NCBI GenBank assembly: GCA_019745395.1
Contig: JAIETG010000009.1
Span: forward strand, 1-64,000
Source: Rhabdochlamydiaceae bacterium
Lineage (GTDB): Bacteria > Chlamydiota > Chlamydiia > Chlamydiales > Rhabdochlamydiaceae
Length of the DNA stretch: 64,000 bases
Reading direction: 5' to 3'
The notes under the pieces were generated by a model that ran no database searches, had not been told where the DNA came from, and saw only the letters and a list, made by a program, of their open reading frames with translations. Made by a program: the position numbers and the translations under genes. Positions 8,300-16,970 of the stretch are shown one piece after another (the stretch's first letter is position 1; every line of letters starts with the position of its first letter).

Positions 8300-8704
8300 T
8301 TATTTTACTGCAAGAGCCGTTGCATTATTAAGCTGAGTAAGAGGTGATGTGTCGTATTTAACGATAGGTGCAAATCCATTTTTAACTGATAGTTGATAGG
8401 CTAAAAGTGCAAGGCTTCCTACGACTGTTACGGCCAGCAGAAGTTCTCCAAGTCCTCTAAAGTAGTTTAAAGCTCCATGGATCATATGCTCGCAACTATT
8501 ATTGAATACACTATTCCATTTGCAGTTTCCCGATTGAATCATTTGCCCGATAAATCCAATTAATGCAAAAACTGCAGAAGCGACAAATTGCACTTGTGCT
8601 ACATTCGTGCGTAGGACCGATCCGGGGACTGCAATCACGGGAATGCTATTTGTGATGTTAAATCCCGTCTCTACGCTAGTAGCTAATTGATTTATTTGAA
8701 TCAT
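8300..8704 (-). CDS. small membrane protein, unknown
   Basis: 134 residues with two hydrophobic segments (about 38-56, VQFVASAVFALIGFIGQMI; and about 88-106, LLLAVTVVGSLALLAYQL), separated by a polar loop with two Cys (NCKW and SCEHM) that could form a disulfide. No signal cleavage site or enzyme motif is seen. A two-helix topology with a short loop recalls the bilobed hydrophobicity of chlamydial inclusion membrane proteins, but the helices are not closely paired, so I do not call it an Inc protein. It ends at the bidirectional terminator, stands alone and has its own AT-rich upstream region. Confidence 0.55.
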   Translation of the reverse strand: MIQINQLATSVETGFNITNSIPVIAVPGSVLRTNVAQVQFVASAVFALIGFIGQMIQSGNCKWNSVFNNSCEHMIHGALNYFRGLGELLLAVTVVGSLALLAYQLSVKNGFAPIVKYDTSPLTQLNNATALAVK

Positions 8705-8937
8705 TATTAATTCCTTTTTAAGTTGTTTTATTTTTCTATTTAATTTTATTGCTCTGATTGATTAGTTTCAATGTGTAATAAATTGTGTGTTTTATTTTAA
8801 TTTTTATTGATGTTTTTTTGTTGAGGTGTTGTTTGAAAAGTAATTGTAAAAAAATAATTGCAGAATTTAAAAAATTATCTGATGATTTTGCATAAAAACA
8901 TTGCCTGTGATAAATAAAAATTTACTTAGGTGGTGAT

Positions 8938-10518
8938 ATGCGTAGTGTTTTTTGTGTATGTTGTATTTTTTCTAGCTGTGTACTAGCTGTACAAAATGAA
9001 AATCCAGCAGGAGGCGCTGCCATTGATCAATGTGCCCCTATTGTTACGGATCAAGATTTGCAAAGTTTGAATGAGATAGCTTCTCATCCTACAGACTATA
9101 TACTTCCTGGAACGAAACTTTCTAAACAAGATTTGCGAGCTATGCAGCACCTGGTGGAAGAATCAAAAGTTTGTGGCAGAAAATTTATTTCTGATATTCC
9201 AGAAATGGATTCTCTTTTATATGTCATGGATTTAAAGGCCATTCCTAATGGCCCCATTTCTCCTGTTGAGGTAAATATGCTTCGACAAGTGGAGTTGATG
9301 GGCGCAGCCTTGACTGCTCAAGAGAAAACTTCTCTAGCCTCCGCTCAACCTCATAACCTTTCTGAATTTGATCGAGCCTCCTTACATAAGTATATCGATC
9401 TTGCTAAGCAGAGAAATGGACTTGTTGGATTTTCTCTTTTTATGCGATTGCAGATTCTTCAGATCATTATTCAAAATTTAGGCCAGGGCTTTAGTTTAGA
9501 AGATTTAGCAATTTTACGTAGGAATACGCTTGGTATGATGGGACTTTCTAATCAAGAGATATCTACTTTGGATCGGTTGTCTCATCTGGCAAATGGATCA
9601 GGGCTTACAGGGGAAGAGGTTGCTCTTCTCGAAAAATGGATTCTGATAGAAAATGTTTTTCCAGCATATGCATTGATGGATTTTGAAAAATTTTCTTCTT
9701 TGCATTTACTTATACAAGATCAATCCAGCCCTCCTTTTTCTGCTCAAGCTATTCGGAATGATCAAAAAGCTTTTCAGAAGGCTTCTAAACAAATTGGGTT
9801 CATTGTCATTTCTCCCAGAGGGATGCATGTTTTACAAGATCTGATAAAACATCGAGGAGAGTATATCCAAGGCACGTTACAATTAGGGCCAGAGCAAATA
9901 GATGTTGGGAATAATTTTTTGCTAGCTATGTTGCAATTTGGACAAGTACCGGGGCTTGATCCTGCAGAGATAGGAGAAGTATTAGAGCTTATGCAAAGAC
10001 GTTCTGAGTTTCAAAATCAAGAAAACATCCAAAGAGTGGTGGTAATGGAATCCATAAAAAATGGGTTTACTTGGCAGCAGAAGGAAGCTTTTCAAGAATT
10101 GATAGCACGTTCTCAATCCCCACTTTCTCAAAAGGACGTATCTTTGTTAAAGATGTATATCTTGAAAGCAAAAGATGTGGGAGGGCTGAATGGTTTTAAT
10201 TTTCAAGAAAGGGCAATTCTTCTTTCTATTATACAAAATAATATGAATAAGTATTTTACGCCTTCTGATGTTGCTGTACTTCGTCAAACAGAGGTGCAAA
10301 ATACGGACCTTCCAGATGAAAATTTATCTTCGACATCTGAGTTATCTAAACGTTTAGAAGCGCAGCAAATACAGCAAATACAGCAAGCTCCAGAAGAACC
10401 GATGAATGAGCAAATGCAACAAGCTCTACGTGAGCAGCAATCGATGTCTCAAATGCCAGCGTTTTCGCCTCCTCCATCGCCAGGCCCAAGGGGGCCGCCA
10501 CCGGCAAGAGCTCCTTAA
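8938..10518 (+). CDS. exported helical repeat protein with proline-rich tail, unknown
   Basis: 526 residues with a short signal-like N-terminus (VFCVCCIFSSCVLAV). The body is helical and built of repeated units of about 55-60 residues. The clearest copies are ...SEFDRASLHKYIDLA...GFSLFMRLQILQIIIQN...FSLEDLAILRR and ...SQKDVSLLKMYILKA...GFNFQERAILLSIIQN...FTPSDVAVLRQ. The last 70 residues are Gln-rich and then end in a PPPSPGPRGPPP tail. No catalytic motif is visible. Repeats plus a proline-rich end suggest a binding or secreted effector-like protein. The GGTGG upstream of the ATG is a fair ribosome site. Its end overlaps the converging cyclase gene by four bases. Confidence 0.6.
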   Translation: MRSVFCVCCIFSSCVLAVQNENPAGGAAIDQCAPIVTDQDLQSLNEIASHPTDYILPGTKLSKQDLRAMQHLVEESKVCGRKFISDIPEMDSLLYVMDLKAIPNGPISPVEVNMLRQVELMGAALTAQEKTSLASAQPHNLSEFDRASLHKYIDLAKQRNGLVGFSLFMRLQILQIIIQNLGQGFSLEDLAILRRNTLGMMGLSNQEISTLDRLSHLANGSGLTGEEVALLEKWILIENVFPAYALMDFEKFSSLHLLIQDQSSPPFSAQAIRNDQKAFQKASKQIGFIVISPRGMHVLQDLIKHRGEYIQGTLQLGPEQIDVGNNFLLAMLQFGQVPGLDPAEIGEVLELMQRRSEFQNQENIQRVVVMESIKNGFTWQQKEAFQELIARSQSPLSQKDVSLLKMYILKAKDVGGLNGFNFQERAILLSIIQNNMNKYFTPSDVAVLRQTEVQNTDLPDENLSSTSELSKRLEAQQIQQIQQAPEEPMNEQMQQALREQQSMSQMPAFSPPPSPGPRGPPPARAP

Positions 10519-12605
10519 TGGTTGTTTTTTCCTAAGACTTCATAGACTTGTACAGGAAGTGCGATTCCTTTGAGCTGTACAGGCTCTAATTTGCGAACTG
10601 TAAATCGCTCTTTAACTCCGGGCGATTGCAGAGTTTCTTCAGAAATTAGAATTTGCATCGGTTTAGCAACCGAGCATATGCGAGAGGCTTGATTTACATT
10701 AGATCCGATTGCTGTATAGTTTAATCGATTTTCTGCTCCCATATTTCCTGTATAAACAAGACCCGAGTGAATGCCAATACCGATTTCAAAGATAGTAAGG
10801 TTACTTTCCTGGCGTTTTTGGTTCCAAAGAGAGAGATCTTGAACCATGAGAATTGCTGCTTCTACTGCTTTGGCCGCGTGAAAGTCTAAGGATAGAGGAG
10901 CTCCGTACAACGCCATGATCTCGTCTCCGATGAATTTGTCGACAACTCCATGAGTTGCGTCGATAATACGGCACATGCGTGTCATATAAGCATTGAGAAC
11001 TTCAATCAATGCATGAGGAGGTAGTTCCTCTGCTAAATGCGTAAAATTGCGTATGTCACTAAAAAGAAGTGTAACGATTTTTTCTTCACCACTTAATTCA
11101 ATTCCTTGTTGTAGGATTTTTTCCGAAATCTCTTTAGACACAACTTTATTAAGGACTCCCTGAATTTTATCTCGCTGTTTTAATGCGCAAACCATCCCTT
11201 CAAAAGAATGTGATAAAGTGGCTACTTCATCTTGTCTATGCTGAATTTTAGGAAGGATAAGATCCGTATAGCGTCCATCCCCTAATGTTTTTGCTGCACG
11301 AGAAAGAATTGCAATGGGATCGGTGATTTTTTTAGAGATATTACTTAGGAGAATAAGCGCAATTAGAAAGGAGATACAGGCCGCGGACATAAGAGTTAAG
11401 GAAACTTTAATAGTTAATCCATCGCTTAAATTTTCTAAAAAACGAGAGAACATATCCGCTTCTTCTTCAGGAGTTAAAATAAAAAGAGTTAAAACATCTA
11501 AATCAATAGGGAGGGTAACGTAGTTTTTCCCATGCCAGGAGAGCTTGTTTTTTGTCTGTGAAAGAGCCTCTAAAGGAAATTGATTTTTTCGAAGATTGAA
11601 CATTTTTCCTTGAGAGGAGAATCCTGTAGAAAATCCATTGCCCGTGGCAATAATAGATTTGTTTATAAGAGTAGAAACTTCTTTTATAAGGGAAGAAAGG
11701 GAAAAACCTAAGGCTACAGTTCCGGTTGTTTGTTCAGATAAAGCAAAGGTTTTTACTATATCAAGATCTTGTCCACGAGTCGTATTTCTTAAAAGCGGGA
11801 AGGGAACTTTTTCTTCTGCCTTTTCTTTTGCTTGCTCAACGAGTCTATGAGATGGGAAGATTTCTTGAGGGATTAAGCACATCCCTTGATTTTGGGCAGT
11901 GTTGATAGAGATAATGGCAAAAGGTTTGTTTTTTTCGCTGTCTTCTTGCCAAGGTAGAAGTTCTGAAATGAGCTTGATTTTTTCTACCCATTGTTCTTGT
12001 TTCCATGTTAGAGCTTGAAAAAGAGTTTCAGGAGAGTCTTGCCAATAATAAGTAGGATCTTCGACTGAAACAGATGTAAAAAGTAGAGAAGAGGAATCTT
12101 GAAGAGAAGAATCTTCGAAAAGCAGAAACTGCGTTTGATCTTTTTCTGTGAGAGTGCGAGTGGAAAAAAGAGAGAGATATCCTTTGATGTGGATCCATAA
12201 TTTTCCTTCAGAATCGTAAGCCCAAGAAAAAGGGTGAGAGGTAGCATCTTCTAAACAAATTGTTGCTCGTTTTCCCTCATCGTTTTGTAGTTCTACAAAG
12301 GCGATTTTTGGATCTGAAGAGAGGATTTTAAAAGCGTCTTGCCAAGGAGAAGAGAACGTAGTTTGAGCCGCCATTTCCGTTTCTCGAGATAGATTTGTTG
12401 CAACGTCTATGATGTGAAATGAGAGCACAAATGAAGAAAATTTACGCATGTAGCTTTGTGCTTCTGCTATCTGCTGTTGAATGGCAGTTCCTGCTTTATA
12501 AAGGTCTCGTTTGATCCAGATTTCAGAAGTCAAAGTATTGACAACCCCTGCAAATAAAAGGATTGCGCCTATACTGACAAATAATTTGGCTCTTAGGGTC
12601 CTCAT
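10515..12605 (-). CDS. membrane class III adenylate cyclase with HAMP domain
   Basis: 696 residues from ATG 12605, chosen because GGAGAGGAG precedes it; upstream in-frame ATGs lack this. Topology: TM1 (about 8-27), a roughly 390-residue periplasmic sensor region, TM2 (LTLMSAACISFLIALILL), a HAMP linker (SKKITDPIAILSRAAKTLG) and a C-terminal cyclase domain. Catalytic residues are present: the metal Asp pair in FSDIRNFT and KFIGDE, a Lys in VDKF consistent with adenine specificity, and the transition-state Asn/Arg in VNQASR. It should make cAMP in response to an extracytoplasmic signal. It is divergent from the RND efflux operon, so the two share a control region of about 100 bases. Chlamydiaceae are not known for this receptor cyclase type. 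Confidence 0.85.
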   Translation of the reverse strand: MRTLRAKLFVSIGAILLFAGVVNTLTSEIWIKRDLYKAGTAIQQQIAEAQSYMRKFSSFVLSFHIIDVATNLSRETEMAAQTTFSSPWQDAFKILSSDPKIAFVELQNDEGKRATICLEDATSHPFSWAYDSEGKLWIHIKGYLSLFSTRTLTEKDQTQFLLFEDSSLQDSSSLLFTSVSVEDPTYYWQDSPETLFQALTWKQEQWVEKIKLISELLPWQEDSEKNKPFAIISINTAQNQGMCLIPQEIFPSHRLVEQAKEKAEEKVPFPLLRNTTRGQDLDIVKTFALSEQTTGTVALGFSLSSLIKEVSTLINKSIIATGNGFSTGFSSQGKMFNLRKNQFPLEALSQTKNKLSWHGKNYVTLPIDLDVLTLFILTPEEEADMFSRFLENLSDGLTIKVSLTLMSAACISFLIALILLSNISKKITDPIAILSRAAKTLGDGRYTDLILPKIQHRQDEVATLSHSFEGMVCALKQRDKIQGVLNKVVSKEISEKILQQGIELSGEEKIVTLLFSDIRNFTHLAEELPPHALIEVLNAYMTRMCRIIDATHGVVDKFIGDEIMALYGAPLSLDFHAAKAVEAAILMVQDLSLWNQKRQESNLTIFEIGIGIHSGLVYTGNMGAENRLNYTAIGSNVNQASRICSVAKPMQILISEETLQSPGVKERFTVRKLEPVQLKGIALPVQVYEVLGKNNH

Positions 12606-12714
12606 TTCAGCTCCTCTCCATATTTTTTTCATGTTATTCGTACTGTTGAAAGAAAACAAGGAGTCTGAGATTTTTTTATTGATTAATTATTTTCAAAATG
12701 CGATTTCAATGATT

Positions 12715-13878
12715 ATGAAAAAAACACAATATGCTTTTTTGCATTTGATTGGGATTGCGCTGCTTGTTACAGCATGTCAACCTAAAGGAGGGCTACCTCC
12801 TCGTCATCCTCCTGCAGTCACAGCTTTTACTGTGCAAGCGCAGACGATACCCGCCACCTTTTCTTTTGTGGGTGTAGCTAAAAGTTCACACCCTGTAGAT
12901 ATTTATGCTCGTGTAGAAGGGTATTTATGGAGCATTGATTATGTGGAAGGAAGTCGTGTAAAAAAAGATCAGCAACTGTTTCAATTAGATCCGCGTACAT
13001 ATGAAGCAAGTGTTGCTCAATCTATGGGAGTTTTAGCAAGACAAGAAGCTGTTTTGTGGAGAGCTAAACGCTCTTTAGAAAGAATTCAGCCGCTTTTTGT
13101 AAAAAATGCCGTAAGCCAAAGAGATCTAGATGATGCTACTGCTGATGTTCTGACTGCCGAAGCTAATGTAATTGCTGCCAAAGCAGAACTTGTACAAGCG
13201 GAACTCAATTTAAGTTATACTAAAGTAACCTCTCCTATTGATGGGCTTTCAGCGCGAGCGGTCTACAAAGAAGGAACTTTAATTACGCCGAATGTCAACG
13301 GTCTATTAACGGAAATTTCCGTAATCGACCCTATTTGGATATTATTTAGTGTTTCTGACAATCAACTGCTACAAGGGCAAAATGAGAAAGCTCGAAAAGA
13401 ACTCATTTTACCTCCTCAACAAGAATATACAGTCAGTTTAGAGTTGTCAGATGGTTCGATATTTCCTGAAACAGGAAAAGTGAACTTTTCTTCTCCAACT
13501 TTAGATCCAGATACTGGATCTTTAGTAGTTAGATCCACTTTTCCCAATCCTCAGCAACTTGTGCTTCCTGGACAGTTTGTAAAAGCTTATGTTTCTGGAG
13601 CCGTTCGCCCTAATGCGCTTTTTGTCCCTCAGGCCTCTGTTTTTCAAGGCCAAAATGGAATGAGTGTTTTTGTGATTGGGAAAAATAACACGGCTACTAT
13701 GAGAAGTGTAGAAGTGGGTGATTGGTATGAAGATTATTGGATCATTAAAAAAGGACTGTTTCCTGGAGATGTGGTCATAGTAGATGGGGTTAATAAAGTG
13801 TCGGAAGGGGCTACAGTGAATGTGACTTCGACTTCCACAGTCCCTCCTCCTAAAATTCCACAACAGGCCTCTCCATGA
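12715..13878 (+). CDS. RND efflux periplasmic adaptor lipoprotein (MFP family)
   Basis: About 388 residues starting MKKTQYAFLHLIGIALLVTAC; lipobox LVTAC puts the acylated Cys at residue 21. An ATG two codons upstream (12709) is equally possible; the longer open frame from 12511 would run into the divergent cyclase and is unlikely. Barrel-sandwich half-motifs flank a helical hairpin (EGYLWSIDYVEGSRVKKDQ, then LSYTKVTSPIDG), followed by the beta-barrel and membrane-proximal domains, as in AcrA/MexA. It bridges the inner-membrane RND pump and the outer-membrane channel encoded next. The stop overlaps the pump start (ATGA), which implies translational coupling. Confidence 0.9.
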   Translation: MKKTQYAFLHLIGIALLVTACQPKGGLPPRHPPAVTAFTVQAQTIPATFSFVGVAKSSHPVDIYARVEGYLWSIDYVEGSRVKKDQQLFQLDPRTYEASVAQSMGVLARQEAVLWRAKRSLERIQPLFVKNAVSQRDLDDATADVLTAEANVIAAKAELVQAELNLSYTKVTSPIDGLSARAVYKEGTLITPNVNGLLTEISVIDPIWILFSVSDNQLLQGQNEKARKELILPPQQEYTVSLELSDGSIFPETGKVNFSSPTLDPDTGSLVVRSTFPNPQQLVLPGQFVKAYVSGAVRPNALFVPQASVFQGQNGMSVFVIGKNNTATMRSVEVGDWYEDYWIIKKGLFPGDVVIVDGVNKVSEGATVNVTSTSTVPPPKIPQQASP

Positions 13879-16800
13879 TTTCCCATTTTTTCCTGAGGCG
13901 TCCGGTTTTTGCAATGGTTTCATCCATTCTTATCGTACTGCTAGGATTGGTTGCTTTATTGAATTTGCCCATTGAGCAATATCCCAATATAGTTCCTCCA
14001 CAGATCCAGGTGTCGGTATCTTATCCTGGGGCGAGCGCTGAAACAATTGCAGATTCTGTAGCCGCACCTTTAGAAACCCAGATTAATGGCGTAGAGGACA
14101 TGCTTTATATGTACTCTCAAAATTCTGCGACGGGCAATCTGGCGATGAGCATCTATTTTATGATCGGATCGGATCCTGATACCGCTTTATATAACGTACA
14201 AGACCGTGTGGATTTAGCTTTAGCTCAGCTCCCAGAGGCAGTGCAAAAGCAAGGCATAACAGTAAAAAAACAAACTCCTACGATTTTATTAGTCGTGAGC
14301 ATTGAGTCTGATCATCGATATGATGAAATCTATACAAATAATTATGCCACCATCCATGTAGCAGATGATATTTTACGTCTTTCTGGAGTTAGTAATGCCA
14401 CTGTAATCAATGCTAGAGACTATGCAATGCGCGTCTGGGTAAGACCCGATAAGATGGCTCAGTTATATATCGGAACAAATGATGTTGTAGATGCAATTCA
14501 AGAACAAAATGCTGATTATCCTATAGGGCAACTAGGGCAGGCTCCTACAGGAGCTCCAGTTCCTTTGACTCTTCCTGTAACGGGACTCGGGCGTTTAGAC
14601 ACCCCGGAGGAATACGATTCTATTATTTTAAGGGCAAATTCTGATGGATCTACAGTACAGATTAAAGATATAGGGCATACGGAACTGGGAGCGCAAAATT
14701 ATTCGGTAAATGGCGCCTTAAATGGTAAAACGACTTCTTTAGTTGCTATTTATCAAGAGTATGGAGCCAATGCTTTAACTGTTGCTTCTGAAGTAAAGCA
14801 AAAGATGGAGCAGCTAAGTCAAAGTTTCCCTCCAGGAATTACGTATTCCATTCCTTATGATACAACGAAATTCATTAAAGTATCGATTGAAGAGGTGGAA
14901 AAAACCTTATATGAAGCAGCTATTTTAGTTGCTCTAGTAATTATTGTTTTCTTGCAAAGTTTTCGAGCTTCTATTGTTCCTATTATTGCAATGGTTGTGT
15001 CTATTATCGGCACTTTTATCGGCATGTATGTTTTGGGATTTTCTTTAAATACGTTGACGCTTTTTGCTCTAGTGCTCTCTATTGGGATTGTAGTGGATGA
15101 TGCGATTGTTGTTGTAGAAAACGTAGAAAGAAATCTTCGAGAAAAGGATCTTTCTCCTATGGAAGCCGCAACCTTAGCCATGAAAGAAGTTTCAAGCCCG
15201 ATTATTGCGATAGTTTGTGTTCTTTGTGCTGTATTTATTCCAGTAGCCTTTTTAGGAGGTATAGCCGGAGGACTCTATAAACAATTTGCTATTACGATTT
15301 CAATTTCTGTTGTGATCTCAGGATTTGTAGCTTTAACTTTAAGTCCAGTTCTTTCTGCTTTTTTATTAAAAAAACATGCAAAACAACCTAAAGTTGCACA
15401 GATCTTTAATCGAGGATTACACCACTGTACGCAAGTATATGTGAGAGGCGCTGGATGGCTTTTAGATAATGTATTCGTCGCTGTGATCCTTTTTGGCTTT
15501 CTTTTGATTTCTGTTGGGTGTTTGCTGAAGATCATTCCTACAAGCTTAGTTCCTCAAGAAGATCAAGGATATGTATTTGCTTTTGCCAATTTACCGGAAG
15601 AGGCTAGTTTAGATCGTACTCAAAAAGTTACAGATCAAGTAACGAAATTTGTCTTAGATAATCCAGCAGTAGAGTCGTGTATTTCTATGACAGGATTTAG
15701 TTTGATTGATAACTTAAATCGGACACCAGTAGGTACATATTTTGTGATTTTAAAAGATTGGAGAGAACGGACCAGCAAAAATTTAAGTCTTCGAAGTGTG
15801 ATGCTGTATCTTTTCGAATCCTTTTCTAAAATCCCCGAAGGAATTGTCATGCCCTTCAATCCCCCGGCGATACAGGGGCTAGGGACTGTAGGAGGATTCG
15901 AATTTTGGCTTGTGAATGAAGGTGATGGTTCACAGGCGATGTTAGAGGATCTTACAGATCAATTTATTGAAGCGGCGCGTAAGCGTCCAGAGCTAACTTC
16001 TTTAACATCATCTATTGATACGAAATGTGTACAGATATTTGCAGATGTAGATCGTACTCAAGCAAAAGCCTTAAAAGTTTCTATAGGCGATATCTATCAA
16101 ACACTGCAAAGCTTACTCGGCTCTGTCTATGTTAACAATTTTAATAAATATGGACATGTCTTTCAGGTTATGGTGCAGGCAGACCCTAGTTTTCGTTCTT
16201 CTTTAGAAGATTTAGGAAATATTTATCTGCGCTCTGCAAACAATCAGATGGTGCCTTTAAAATCTTTAGTGACCTTTCGCTATACGAAGGGGCCGAATTT
16301 GGTGAGTCGTTTTAACGGATTCCCAGCTTCTAAAATTAATGGAGCTGCATCTCCAGGCTATAGTTCTGGAGACGCAATTAAGGCTATGGCAGAGGTTGCT
16401 AAAGGTGTACTTCCATTTGATGTAAGTTATTCTTGGGGAGGTCAAGCATATCAAGAAGTGGCATCAGGAGGGACTTCTACCTCAGCTTTGATTGGAGGAT
16501 TGATTGTAGTCTTCTTGATCTTAGCAGCACTTTATGAAAGATGGTCACTTCCTCTAGCAATTCTTTTAGTCGTTCCTTTTGGAACCCTAGGAGCTTTGCT
16601 GGCTGTCTGGATTGCTGGAATGCAAAATGATGTGTATTTTCAAATAGGTCTTGTAACATTGATTGCCCTTGCTGCAAAAAATGCTATTTTGATTGTAGAA
16701 TTTGCGATCATTCGAAGAAAAGAAGGGCTGGGTGTAAAAGAGGCCGCGTTAGAAGCTGCAGGTCAAAGATTTCGTGCAATTATGATGACTTCTTTGACAT

Positions 16801-16970
16801 TTATTCTTGGGGTTCTACCTTTAGTTCTTAGTAAGGGCGCGGGAGCTGCTAGCCGTCACTCTGTAGGGGTTGGCGTTATGGGTGGGATGATCTTTGCTAC
16901 TTTTTTTGGAATTTTTTTCGTCCCAGTTTTTTATAAGATGCTCGAGCGTAAAAAAGGAGATAAGTCATGA
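13875..16970 (+). CDS. RND multidrug efflux transporter, AcrB/MexB (HAE1) family
   Basis: 1031 residues, the normal length for hydrophobe/amphiphile efflux RND pumps. TM1 (about 10-28) is followed by a large periplasmic loop, TM2-TM6, a second loop and TM7-TM12. The proton-relay residues are visible: an Asp pair at 408-409 in GIVVDDAIVVVENVER and Lys935 in LAAKNAILIVEF. The N-terminal MISHFFLRRPVFA is also typical of the family. It should export amphiphilic compounds by proton antiport as a trimer. It overlaps both neighbours by four bases (ATGA at each end), so the three proteins are made as a unit. For an intracellular bacterium the substrate may be a host antimicrobial or lipid; this is inference. 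Confidence 0.95.
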   Translation: MISHFFLRRPVFAMVSSILIVLLGLVALLNLPIEQYPNIVPPQIQVSVSYPGASAETIADSVAAPLETQINGVEDMLYMYSQNSATGNLAMSIYFMIGSDPDTALYNVQDRVDLALAQLPEAVQKQGITVKKQTPTILLVVSIESDHRYDEIYTNNYATIHVADDILRLSGVSNATVINARDYAMRVWVRPDKMAQLYIGTNDVVDAIQEQNADYPIGQLGQAPTGAPVPLTLPVTGLGRLDTPEEYDSIILRANSDGSTVQIKDIGHTELGAQNYSVNGALNGKTTSLVAIYQEYGANALTVASEVKQKMEQLSQSFPPGITYSIPYDTTKFIKVSIEEVEKTLYEAAILVALVIIVFLQSFRASIVPIIAMVVSIIGTFIGMYVLGFSLNTLTLFALVLSIGIVVDDAIVVVENVERNLREKDLSPMEAATLAMKEVSSPIIAIVCVLCAVFIPVAFLGGIAGGLYKQFAITISISVVISGFVALTLSPVLSAFLLKKHAKQPKVAQIFNRGLHHCTQVYVRGAGWLLDNVFVAVILFGFLLISVGCLLKIIPTSLVPQEDQGYVFAFANLPEEASLDRTQKVTDQVTKFVLDNPAVESCISMTGFSLIDNLNRTPVGTYFVILKDWRERTSKNLSLRSVMLYLFESFSKIPEGIVMPFNPPAIQGLGTVGGFEFWLVNEGDGSQAMLEDLTDQFIEAARKRPELTSLTSSIDTKCVQIFADVDRTQAKALKVSIGDIYQTLQSLLGSVYVNNFNKYGHVFQVMVQADPSFRSSLEDLGNIYLRSANNQMVPLKSLVTFRYTKGPNLVSRFNGFPASKINGAASPGYSSGDAIKAMAEVAKGVLPFDVSYSWGGQAYQEVASGGTSTSALIGGLIVVFLILAALYERWSLPLAILLVVPFGTLGALLAVWIAGMQNDVYFQIGLVTLIALAAKNAILIVEFAIIRRKEGLGVKEAALEAAGQRFRAIMMTSLTFILGVLPLVLSKGAGAASRHSVGVGVMGGMIFATFFGIFFVPVFYKMLERKKGDKS

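Noticed and set aside
8300-8704. Inclusion membrane (Inc) protein
   Set aside because: Inc proteins have two closely spaced hydrophobic helices; here they are about 30 residues apart with Cys in the loop, so the match is weak.
9236-9255. GGCCAT...ATGGCC inverted repeat
   Set aside because: It lies within a coding region with no T-run; most likely chance.
12511-12714. N-terminal extension of the RND adaptor frame
   Set aside because: It runs across the divergent cyclase start and would place the lipoprotein signal in mid-protein.
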